In this document: in pieces, positions 8,223 to 16,093 of the stretch
Layout: every line of letters starts with the position of its first letter
How positions within the stretch are numbered: the stretch's first letter is position 1
From: Marinobacter sp. S6332
GTDB taxonomy: Bacteria > Pseudomonadota > Gammaproteobacteria > Pseudomonadales > Oleiphilaceae
DNA length: 64,000 bases
Assembly (NCBI RefSeq): GCF_023016045.1
Contig: NZ_JALKAP010000009.1
Location: 1 to 64,000, forward strand
Direction of reading: 5' to 3'
Translations under genes and position numbers: made by a program
Notes under the pieces: model-generated
What the model was told of the DNA's origin: nothing
Databases searched by the model: none
Seen by the model: the letters and a program-made list of their open reading frames with translations, nothing else

Positions 8223-9740
8223 TCAGTCGTAGACCTTCATTGGCGTGAAACGTCTGAGCTCGCTGAGTTTGTAGCCTGTGTACTGGCCCATCAGCAGAAT
8301 CAGCCCCAGAATCGCGAAGTGCAACTCGGGGAAGTTGAACGTTAAGTGGCCCGCCAAGGGTGTGCTCATTAGCAAGTAGGCGCAGATAGCAACGAACAGG
8401 CTGCCAGAACCTTGTACAAGGACCTCTTGGCCGCCCTCTTCTTCCCACAGGATGGACATGCGCTCAATCGTCCAGGCAATAATAACCATGGGGAAGAAGG
8501 TTACGGTCATGCCTGTGTTAAAGCCCATTTGGTAACCGAAGATACTTAGGCCCGCGGTAATGAAAATAACCAGAATGATCAGCGCCGATATTCGCGATAC
8601 CAACAATAAGTTCAGGCTGGAAAGGTAGCCCCGCATTGCTAAGCCAATGGCTACGACGGACAGAAAGGCAACGAGCCCGGGTACCAGTGTGGTTTGAACA
8701 AAGGCAACGGCAATCAGTACCGGCATGAATGTGCCTGACGTGCGAATACCAATGACAATCCGCATAAACGCAACCACAAGGGCCCCGAGTGGCAGCAACA
8801 GGAGCATGCGGAACATGCTTTGCTCTTCAATGGGAAGTTCATAGAAGCTTAAAAAACCCAGACCGTCGCCGTCGGATTGCATGGCAGCAAGCTGCAAGGC
8901 AGGGACAGTTTGGCGCAGCATGGAGAAGCTGATTTCGGAGTTGTCACCACCAACCACATCCAGCAAAGACTCAGAGCCCTGCCGCCACAGTAGTAGATCT
9001 TCCGGCACGCCTTGGGCGGCGGTTTTCGGGTTTAGGGTAAGCCATCGCTCACCGTTGTATATCTGCAGGAAAGGCGTGAGTTGTTGCCGCCGACGGGCGT
9101 CTTCAAGCTTTAAGCCATCGGCTGTCCGTGCCGGAATCCCCGAGTGGTTCAGCATGTTCACGAGCAGCTGAAGATAATTTTCCTCGGATACAAGAAGAGT
9201 TGTGTTCTGAACACGGGTGTCAGGCTGCATTAGTCGGATCAGCTCACGGGTCATGCTTTCAGGTGTGCTTGAGCGAGCCTCGGCTTGAGCCAAAATTTCC
9301 CGTACTGCGGTGGCTTGGGGCTCTTCCCAAAACAATCGTTTGGTCTTGGGTGGCTGGGCAGGAGGAATAGGTTCTGCATTGGGGTCTGGTATGAACTGGG
9401 CTTTGAAGTACAGTGTTTGCGGGCCAACTACTTCTCGCTTGGTCCACTCAGCCCGCCGACTGCCGGCCTTATCAATAATCGAAAAGCCATAACCTGGTGA
9501 AGCGGCTTGTTCAGTCAAAATCCGGAACCCGGGCGGTTGCTCGGGAACGTTCAGGCTGGCTACCACAGATTCATTTGAGCCATCAAAATCTACCCGTGCC
9601 TCAACCATCCAGACCGGGCGCTGCTCCCCGGTTAGCCAGGGGATTCCAAGTTCAACATGTCGCCAAACGGCAAGTGAGATACCGGCAGCAATGAGCAGAA
9701 ATACAGCAATATAAAAGGGTAGGCGGGAGGGGCTGGTCAC
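8223..9740 (-). CDS. Inactive transglutaminase fused to seven TM helices
   Basis: A 505-residue membrane protein. A first TM helix at about 7-25 is followed by a periplasmic domain of the transglutaminase fold (about 30-290) and then roughly seven hydrophobic helices from about 310 to the end. Members of this family are described as inactive transglutaminases because the catalytic Cys-His-Asp set is not kept; here I see no Cys at all in the domain, which agrees. It starts with GTG two bases after the protease gene and runs one base short of the ligase, so the three are one transcript. It probably forms a complex with its neighbours. Confidence 0.88.
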   Translation of the reverse strand: MTSPSRLPFYIAVFLLIAAGISLAVWRHVELGIPWLTGEQRPVWMVEARVDFDGSNESVVASLNVPEQPPGFRILTEQAASPGYGFSIIDKAGSRRAEWTKREVVGPQTLYFKAQFIPDPNAEPIPPAQPPKTKRLFWEEPQATAVREILAQAEARSSTPESMTRELIRLMQPDTRVQNTTLLVSEENYLQLLVNMLNHSGIPARTADGLKLEDARRRQQLTPFLQIYNGERWLTLNPKTAAQGVPEDLLLWRQGSESLLDVVGGDNSEISFSMLRQTVPALQLAAMQSDGDGLGFLSFYELPIEEQSMFRMLLLLPLGALVVAFMRIVIGIRTSGTFMPVLIAVAFVQTTLVPGLVAFLSVVAIGLAMRGYLSSLNLLLVSRISALIILVIFITAGLSIFGYQMGFNTGMTVTFFPMVIIAWTIERMSILWEEEGGQEVLVQGSGSLFVAICAYLLMSTPLAGHLTFNFPELHFAILGLILLMGQYTGYKLSELRRFTPMKVYD

Positions 9741-9742
9741 TA

Positions 9743-10534
9743 TTATTTCCCGTTGTCTGTACGGATGGATTCAGGCAACTCGGTTGCGTACTCTTTGCCG
9801 ACGTCAATCAGCATGACGTCCCTAAGCACGTTGCGGCCAATAAGGGCCTGATAAGTGAGATTGCTTCGGTCTGCGAGCGTAAACTCTGCCACTTGCTGGT
9901 GGTCACCAATAGAAAACTGAAGCTCTACAACGACACGTCTTTCTGCGCCATCTGCACTGGCTTGAATAACCTTGACGCGTCGGGAAATTTCTTTCTCAAG
10001 GGTAACAAACTCTTCAGCGCCGGGAACAGGAACATCAAAACGAACCCAATTGCTGCCATCGCGTTCGAACCGAGTAATGTTTCGCGCGTCTATAGAGGAT
10101 GTTTCCGCTCCGCTATCAATGCGAGCTTTGTAGATAAGCCCGGGGCCAGCCAGATAAAAGTTCTCTACCTCGCCAACAATGACTTTTCCTTTCAGACGAT
10201 CAGCCCGCCCTTTTGATTTGTCGGAGGCTGGGCAGGCTTTCTGAGCTGGTATGGGAGGGCAGGAAGGCTTGGCAACTTGCGTTGCAATGGCTTCAAGGAC
10301 CTTTTGGGTTGAGGCATCGGTATGCTCCAGAACCTTTTCATGTCGAACCTTGGCATTATCTTCCATGGTGACCAATGTGGCACGCTGACTCTGAACCGAG
10401 GTTTTGAGCTCGCCAAGATCGGATTTTGGAACCATGAAATAGCTGTCTGTCGAACAACCCGCTAGCAATACAGTGCCGGTAAGAACCGTTACGGAGAGCG
10501 CCGATAGACCAGCCCGCAATCGTTTAAAACACAT
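9743..10534 (-). CDS. Putative ATP-dependent zinc protease family lipoprotein (RimB-like)
   Basis: A 263-residue protein. The start at 10534 is chosen because AGGGG precedes it and it yields a lipoprotein signal peptide with lipobox LLAGC (Cys about residue 26). After a coiled-coil-like stretch (about 35-95) comes the Zn_protease domain from about residue 120, an aspartyl-protease-like fold with KARIDSGAETSSIDA as the active-site motif (D-S-G-A) and LIGRNVL near the end. Despite the family name, the fold resembles retroviral aspartic proteases. RimB, a relative, works with RimK. It leads the three-gene unit; the context suggests an envelope peptide-modifying system. Confidence 0.87.
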   Translation of the reverse strand: MCFKRLRAGLSALSVTVLTGTVLLAGCSTDSYFMVPKSDLGELKTSVQSQRATLVTMEDNAKVRHEKVLEHTDASTQKVLEAIATQVAKPSCPPIPAQKACPASDKSKGRADRLKGKVIVGEVENFYLAGPGLIYKARIDSGAETSSIDARNITRFERDGSNWVRFDVPVPGAEEFVTLEKEISRRVKVIQASADGAERRVVVELQFSIGDHQQVAEFTLADRSNLTYQALIGRNVLRDVMLIDVGKEYATELPESIRTDNGK

Positions 10535-10697
10535 GAAAAACCCCTGAGCCCGTTGTCGGTCACACCCCGAAAAAGAAAATGTGACGGTCTGAAAGTTTAT
10601 ACGGAGAAGATCCGGAGCGGGAGTATACAACAACCAACGTGTGTAGTTGTTTTACAGTTGGTTAAGGGGATGCATTTTATCCGTCTGAAGAAGCGGT

Positions 10698-11072
10698 TCA
10701 GCGGGATAAGAAATGACTGGTGCCAAGCACTTCATCAGAACGCAAATGCTCCTGCACCACTGGCGAACAGTTGAGATAAAAAAGAAGCAGTTCTTTTTGT
10801 ATGTCTTGGTCCTGAATGCGCGCGGCAAAAACGATTAGATCACGTATCGCATCGTCACTAAGGGCGCTTTCCGCTTCCGAACTTTTTCCATATCGGCTTT
10901 TCAGCAGCGCCGTGAGCCGTTCAAGGTGAAACTCGCCGGTGTGGGTGATATGGGGGAGAATCCTAAAATCCGCTGAACCATAACCTTCAGGTGCTATGTC
11001 TCTGCACTCGTCATATGGGCTGTCGGCTTGTAGCAAATCTGCACCTAGCTTTCGCCAGAGTTCTTTCAGCAT
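10698..11072 (-). CDS. Conserved hypothetical protein
   Basis: A 124-residue soluble protein, largely helical and acidic, with no signal peptide or TM segment. The C-terminal half (DDAIRDLIVFAARIQDQDIQ) looks like a helical repeat. I do not recognise the family. It lies between the zinc-protease operon and rmuC, transcribed away from rmuC, with about 160 bases between it and the protease gene start. The frame is clean and the ATG is followed by a normal Leu-rich helix, so it is likely real. Confidence 0.6.
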   Translation of the reverse strand: MLKELWRKLGADLLQADSPYDECRDIAPEGYGSADFRILPHITHTGEFHLERLTALLKSRYGKSSEAESALSDDAIRDLIVFAARIQDQDIQKELLLFYLNCSPVVQEHLRSDEVLGTSHFLSR

Positions 11073-11354
11073 TGTTAGTAATCCAGTTTGGTTCTGTGCC
11101 GACCTGAAAGCCGTTAAAAAAGTGTAATGCCATTTGTTGCGGACGACACTACTCTTTTAATCGATATTGTGTTTTGCGTCCAGAGCCGACTCTGGGTGTG
11201 TGACTAAAATGCCAAGCAGTCGTGGTGCAGGCCGTGCATGTGCCTCACGACACACAAGGCCAGCGAAAAAATCGTTATGTTCCTATAGAATGTAATACGC
11301 GATTAACATTACGCAAATCCATAGAAATACGGATAATCCAGAGGAGTTTTACTT

Positions 11355-12773
11355 GTGCCTACGGCCGTGAGCGAACTGATGTTATCCCGGCCAGAGATGA
11401 TGGCGGCACTTGTTGCCCTGCTGTTCGTAACCACGGTTGTCATTGTGGGGCTTCTGGTTAGGGCCAAATCGGAAAGGCGGGCGGCTGGCCTGCAATCGGA
11501 TGTGGCTGCACAAAGCAGGCGAATAGAAGAGCTGTTAGAAGAGCGCCAAAACCAGCAAGCGAAGATGGATAGGCTCGGCGGGGAGTTGGGCGAAGCCCGC
11601 GCCTTGTTGCGGGAACAGCAGGCTGTCCTGAAAGAGGAAAGGCGCTCGGCTACGGAGAAACTCGCGCTGCTTGAGCGTAACCGGGATGCCTTGAAACAGG
11701 AATTCGAAAATCTTGCCAACCGTATTTTCGAACAGAAGAGTGAGCGCTTCACCCAGCAAACGCGCACCAGTCTGGATACTCTGCTCAACCCCTTCCGTGA
11801 CCAGTTACAGGATTTTCGAAAGCGGGTGGAAGATGTATACACCACTGAAACTCGGGACAGACAGGCTCTTCGCAGTGAGATAAAGTCGCTTCAGGATCTA
11901 AACCGGCAAATTACCGAAGAGGCCGCTAACTTGACCCGCGCCCTTAAGGGCGACAAAAAGGTTCAGGGCAACTGGGGCGAGTTGATTCTCGAGCGTGTTT
12001 TGGAAAAATCCGGGTTGCGCAAAGGCATTGAGTACGACACGCAAGGCAGTTACCGGGACACCGAGAACCAGTTGCTACGGCCGGATGTGGTGGTGCATCT
12101 CCCGGATAACCGTAATTTGGTGATTGATTCAAAAGTATCCTTGGTGGCCTATCAGAAGTGGATCACGGAAGAAGATGATAGTGCTCGGGAAGATGCTCTA
12201 AAAACTCATGTGGACGCTGTGCGCAATCATATTCGCACGCTCAGTGAGAAAGACTATAGTCAATTGGACGGCCTGCACTCGCCAGATTTTGTTTTTCTTT
12301 TCATGCCCATCGAGCCAGCATTTGTGGCGGCTTTTCAGCAAGACGAGAACCTTTTCTCGGAAGCCTTCGAACGAAAGATTATTGTAGTAACACCCACAAC
12401 ACTGCTGGCAACCCTGCGCACTGTTGAAAACATCTGGCGATACGAGCGCCAGAGCCAGAATGCGCGGTTGATAGCAGAGCGCGCGGGCGCTGTTTATGAC
12501 AAACTCAGGGTGTTTGTTGAAGCCATGGAGCGCCTTGGCGGGCAGCTTCATACCGCTCAGGTTACATACGACTCCGCCATGAACACGCTGACTCGGGGTC
12601 GGGGCAACCTTATTTCACAAGCGAATAGGTTTGTTGAGCTTGGCGTGAGGGTAAAGAGAGAACTGCCTAAAGCTATCGTGGATCAGGCAGAGGTGGATTC
12701 CGAGCCGGAGCTAACCCGTGAAGAGGCGGATTCGGAGACGCAGGCAATTGGTGCAGATAACGATCAGGAGTAA
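11355..12773 (+). CDS. rmuC: DNA recombination protein RmuC
   Basis: A 472-residue protein with one N-terminal TM helix (about 14-36), a long coiled coil (about 40-175) and the RmuC nuclease-like domain (about 190-430). Family motifs include KGDKKVQGNWGELILERVLE, RPDVVVHLPDNRNLVIDSKV (acidic and lysine residues of a PD-(D/E)XK-like core) and SPDFVFLFMPIEPAF. RmuC limits recombination at inverted repeats in E. coli. The GTG start is preceded by AGAGGAG. It overlaps nothing and is followed five bases later by the next gene, probably co-transcribed. Confidence 0.93.
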   Translation: MPTAVSELMLSRPEMMAALVALLFVTTVVIVGLLVRAKSERRAAGLQSDVAAQSRRIEELLEERQNQQAKMDRLGGELGEARALLREQQAVLKEERRSATEKLALLERNRDALKQEFENLANRIFEQKSERFTQQTRTSLDTLLNPFRDQLQDFRKRVEDVYTTETRDRQALRSEIKSLQDLNRQITEEAANLTRALKGDKKVQGNWGELILERVLEKSGLRKGIEYDTQGSYRDTENQLLRPDVVVHLPDNRNLVIDSKVSLVAYQKWITEEDDSAREDALKTHVDAVRNHIRTLSEKDYSQLDGLHSPDFVFLFMPIEPAFVAAFQQDENLFSEAFERKIIVVTPTTLLATLRTVENIWRYERQSQNARLIAERAGAVYDKLRVFVEAMERLGGQLHTAQVTYDSAMNTLTRGRGNLISQANRFVELGVRVKRELPKAIVDQAEVDSEPELTREEADSETQAIGADNDQE

Positions 12774-12778
12774 GTACC

Positions 12779-13657
12779 ATGGCAGTATGTTTTGGGAATA
12801 GCCGCTTACCGGTTTGGAGGTTAAAAGGTCGCCAAATGGTTAAAGTGGCGGTTATGGCTTCGGCACTGATGGCCGGGCAGGTGGCAGCGCTTGCGCCCGA
12901 GCACGAAGCGCGTCGGCTAATGCTTGCTATTGAAGAAGCGGTAACAGAGGAGAGCTGGGGCGAAGCCGGTGAATACCTAAACCGCTTGCAGTTGTTGGAG
13001 GCAGAAAAACCGGTCGACTATCACTATTACCGTGGCAAGGTAATGCTGCAATCTTCGCACTTCAACGAAGCTCAATCAGCACTTGAAGCCTATGTGACGA
13101 AAGCGGGCACGGAAGGCGAGCATTATCAGGACGCCCTAAAACTCCTGACCAACATCGAGCGCGCGCGCAAAGCAAAAGCTCAGGCGCCGCAAACCAGCAG
13201 CGATACCAAAATAGCCGTGATTGAGCCTGCCGGTGACAGCCGGCTTGAATCTTTGCGGAAGCTGTACTTGGCAGACTCCGACCGAGAAGCCTTGGTGTTG
13301 CACCTCAACAGTTTGTTGGGCACCGCAGCATGGCGGGAAGATCAGGGGGTTGTGCGCCTCGATAAGCGGCCGGATATCGAATATCGCGTAAACGTGAGCG
13401 GAAATGCCATTGCCGTTCAGGAAATTAAACGGAACAGTGCTGGCGGTGCTACCCGAACAACGGCGCAGGTGCAGGTCTTTGGTGTAAATCCCCAAGTCGA
13501 GTGGGGCTGTGAGCCAGCGGTAGCGACCTGTTGGGTATATGACCCACGAGACGGCTCGCGCTTGTTCCAGCTGGCGCCAAATCGAACCCAGGTAGAAGAA
13601 GTTGCCCAGACACTGGGCAAACTGATTCGCAACCTGCAGGTCCCTTCGGGCTCCTAA
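12779..13657 (+). CDS. Exported TPR-like hypothetical protein
   Basis: A 292-residue protein. Either the first ATG (12779, preceded by AGGAG) or the one at 12836 may be used; the later start would give a textbook signal peptide (MVKVAVMASALMAG, cleavage after ALA). Residues about 45-125 resemble a TPR pair (WGEAGEYLNRLQLLE, YYRGKVMLQSSHFNEAQ). The C-terminal half is unrecognised and has two Cys (EWGCEPAVATCWVYD) that could form a periplasmic disulfide. It follows rmuC by five bases. Probably periplasmic; function unknown. Confidence 0.75.
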   Translation: MAVCFGNSRLPVWRLKGRQMVKVAVMASALMAGQVAALAPEHEARRLMLAIEEAVTEESWGEAGEYLNRLQLLEAEKPVDYHYYRGKVMLQSSHFNEAQSALEAYVTKAGTEGEHYQDALKLLTNIERARKAKAQAPQTSSDTKIAVIEPAGDSRLESLRKLYLADSDREALVLHLNSLLGTAAWREDQGVVRLDKRPDIEYRVNVSGNAIAVQEIKRNSAGGATRTTAQVQVFGVNPQVEWGCEPAVATCWVYDPRDGSRLFQLAPNRTQVEEVAQTLGKLIRNLQVPSGS

Positions 13658-13685
13658 TGATTAGAAGGCAGACTGCCAGCGATTT

Positions 13686-14693
13686 TCAACCCCGTTCGCC
13701 CTCACGATAGGCGCCCGGGGTTACGCCGGTCCACTTCTTGAAGGCCCGGTGGAAAGTTGAAGGCTCAGTGAACCCGACTTTCTCGGCAATATCGTTAATC
13801 GATAAGTCTTGCCGCCCCAAATAATAGATCGCCATATCTCTGCGTAGTAAATCCTTTATCTCCTGAAATGACGTGTTTTCCTGCTTCAGCCTGCGACGCA
13901 AAGTTTGAGGGCTGGTGTGCAGCTCGCTTGCAATCCATTCGAAATCCGGCAGGGGCTTTGAAAAATCTCTGCCGATGAGGGCCCTGATCTTGCCGGTGAA
14001 AGTATTGCTCTCGTCCGGACGGGACAGCAGGTCTGCAGGTGAGGTTTTCAGAAACTGCAATATCTCCGGCTTGTCTCTTATCACCGGTGCCGACAGAAAG
14101 CGTTTATCAAACGTTAGTGCTGTGCGGTCAGAATCAAATTCTAGGGGACAATGAAAGATATGACGGTATTCGTCGCCATGAGCGGGTCGGGGGTAATTAA
14201 ACTCGGCTTTTTCCAGCTCTACCGGTTGGCCTACCAGCCAGCTGCCCAAACGGTGCCAGATAACCAGAATGCTCTCGCGCAGAAAATAATCCGGGTCGTG
14301 AATCTCGCCTTCAATGCGTGACACCAGTTGTGCTTTCTGACCACTGGTTTCCAGCTCCATTGTGGCCATGGGATCAAACAGCCGGGAAAACTGATACGCG
14401 CGGCGATAAACAGCTTCAAGGGTAGGGCATTCGATAACCAGCGCACACATGGTGGCAAAGGTGCCGGCCCGGGCGCGCCGAGGCCCCATTCCCAGAAATT
14501 CATCATCCATACGGTGCCAGGCAATCTGTAGCAGCGAACTGAATTGATCGCTATTAACCCGGGCCATTTCAATGCGCAAAAGATCAGGTGATATACCTGC
14601 GTCGCGGAGCATGTCGCCGGTATTAAGCCCCAAGCGTTTTGCGCCCGACAGAGCAGCCTGCACAAAGTGCCGTGAAACCGTCAGATCAGACAT
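13686..14693 (-). CDS. AraC family transcriptional regulator
   Basis: About 335 residues from the ATG at 14693; an in-frame ATG at 14705 and a GTG at 14744 are alternatives. It has an N-terminal arabinose-operon-type binding domain of the OruR/ArgR-like group (about 5-190) and a C-terminal double helix-turn-helix (about 235-335) with TSPQTLRRRLKQENTSFQEI and DIAEKVGFTEPSTFHRAFKKW followed by TPGAYR. It is divergent from the CaiB-type CoA-transferase gene across 178 bases containing a perfect palindrome, so it probably controls that gene and itself. The ligand is unknown but likely a fatty or organic acid. Confidence 0.9.
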   Translation of the reverse strand: MSDLTVSRHFVQAALSGAKRLGLNTGDMLRDAGISPDLLRIEMARVNSDQFSSLLQIAWHRMDDEFLGMGPRRARAGTFATMCALVIECPTLEAVYRRAYQFSRLFDPMATMELETSGQKAQLVSRIEGEIHDPDYFLRESILVIWHRLGSWLVGQPVELEKAEFNYPRPAHGDEYRHIFHCPLEFDSDRTALTFDKRFLSAPVIRDKPEILQFLKTSPADLLSRPDESNTFTGKIRALIGRDFSKPLPDFEWIASELHTSPQTLRRRLKQENTSFQEIKDLLRRDMAIYYLGRQDLSINDIAEKVGFTEPSTFHRAFKKWTGVTPGAYREGERG

Positions 14694-14763
14694 TAATTTC
14701 GCCATTCGATAAGAAGCAGCCCCATCATAAAACCCCCTAGCCACAATGCAACCGGAGCTGCTG

Positions 14764-14783
14764 TAACAATTGGCTAATTGTTA
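14764..14783. promoter_or_regulatory. Inverted repeat between AraC and CaiB-type genes
   Basis: TAACAATT (14764-14771) and AATTGTTA (14776-14783) are perfect 8-base arms around GGCT. The site lies between two divergent genes and is a good candidate operator. AraC proteins more often use direct repeats, so another dimeric regulator is possible. Confidence 0.4.
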
Positions 14784-14870
14784 TGGCGCAACAGGCAGTT
14801 GGCCCCCATTGCAAAACCGTGCAGCATGGGGCTATAGAGAACAATACATGGCACAACAAAGGAGAACACC

Positions 14871-15974
14871 ATGGCAGGTCCGTTGACCTCAATGAAGATT
14901 CTGGACTTCAGCACCCTGCTGCCCGGGCCATACGCAACCATGCTTTTGGCCGACATGGGTGCAGAGGTGCTGAGAGTTGAGGCGCCAGACCGGGTAGACC
15001 TAACCCGCGTGATGCCGCCCCACGATGCTGGAGTAAGTACCGCCCATGCTTTTTTGAATCGAGGCAAACAAACCCTTGCACTGAACCTGAAAAAAGAAGG
15101 CAGCAAAGAAAAGATTCTGGAGCTGGTTAAGCACTATGACATTGTGATTGAGCAGTTCCGCCCGGGTGTAATGGACCGGTTGGGTATTGGTTACGAAACC
15201 TTGAAGGCGGTTAACCCTAAGCTGATTTACTGCGCCATCACAGGTTATGGCCAGACCGGTCCCTACAAAGATCGAGCCGGGCACGACATAAATTACCTCT
15301 CTCTTGCTGGCGTGAGCAGCCACTGCGGCCGTGAAGAAACTGGCCCTCCACCCATGGGCATCCAGATTGCCGACGTTGCAGGGGGCTCCCACCATGCGGT
15401 AATGGGCATATTGGCGGCGGTGATCCATCGCCAACAGACCGGAGAGGGGCAGTTTGTAGACATCAGCATGACAGACGCCGCTTTTGCGCTTAACGGCATG
15501 GCCGGCGCCGCTAATCTGGCGGGTGCTCAGGAGCAGAAGCCCGAAAGCTCTATGCTCAATGGTGGTTCTTTTTATGACTACTATAAAACGCAGGACAACC
15601 GCTGGCTCTCGGTGGGAAGCCTGGAGCCACAGTTTTCTGCGCGACTGTGCGACATTCTTGAGTTGGCTGATATGAAGAGCTTTGCCATGAGCCAAAACCC
15701 CGAGCATCAAACGTCATTCAAAGCCGCACTCAGTGAAAAGATACAGCAAAAAACGCTAGAGCAGTGGCAGGCTGTTTTCGCCGATGTCGACGCATGTGTA
15801 GAGCCGGTTTTGAGTATTGCGGAGGCGGCAGAACACCCACAGCTCAAAGCGCGGGATATGGTGATTGGGGTTGATCGAGGTGACGGCACGATGCAGAAGC
15901 AAATAGGGTTTCCGATTAAGTTTGAGAAAACGCCCGCGTCGACCACACGAATCGGGCGGCCTATGGGCGAGTAA
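14871..15974 (+). CDS. CaiB/BaiF family CoA-transferase
   Basis: A 367-residue member of the class III CoA-transferase family. The N terminus (LDFSTLLPGPYATMLLADMG) binds CoA; the catalytic Asp lies in GIQIADVAGGSHHA; and GQFVDISMTDAAF and the downstream C-terminal segment are family-typical. These enzymes transfer CoA between acids or racemise 2-methylacyl-CoA; the sequence resembles the alpha-methylacyl-CoA racemase branch, but the substrate cannot be read off. AAGGAG lies seven bases before the ATG. The divergent AraC gene is the likely regulator. Confidence 0.88.
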   Translation: MAGPLTSMKILDFSTLLPGPYATMLLADMGAEVLRVEAPDRVDLTRVMPPHDAGVSTAHAFLNRGKQTLALNLKKEGSKEKILELVKHYDIVIEQFRPGVMDRLGIGYETLKAVNPKLIYCAITGYGQTGPYKDRAGHDINYLSLAGVSSHCGREETGPPPMGIQIADVAGGSHHAVMGILAAVIHRQQTGEGQFVDISMTDAAFALNGMAGAANLAGAQEQKPESSMLNGGSFYDYYKTQDNRWLSVGSLEPQFSARLCDILELADMKSFAMSQNPEHQTSFKAALSEKIQQKTLEQWQAVFADVDACVEPVLSIAEAAEHPQLKARDMVIGVDRGDGTMQKQIGFPIKFEKTPASTTRIGRPMGE

Positions 15975-16093
15975 TTAAAAGCGTAGCCGGGATTTAATCT
16001 GAATATAGGTTCAGTTTTCCCGGCCTTCTGCTAGGTTTAATAGTGTCGCCGACGACGGCGAATCCTGCAGTTAACAATTATAAGGATGACACT

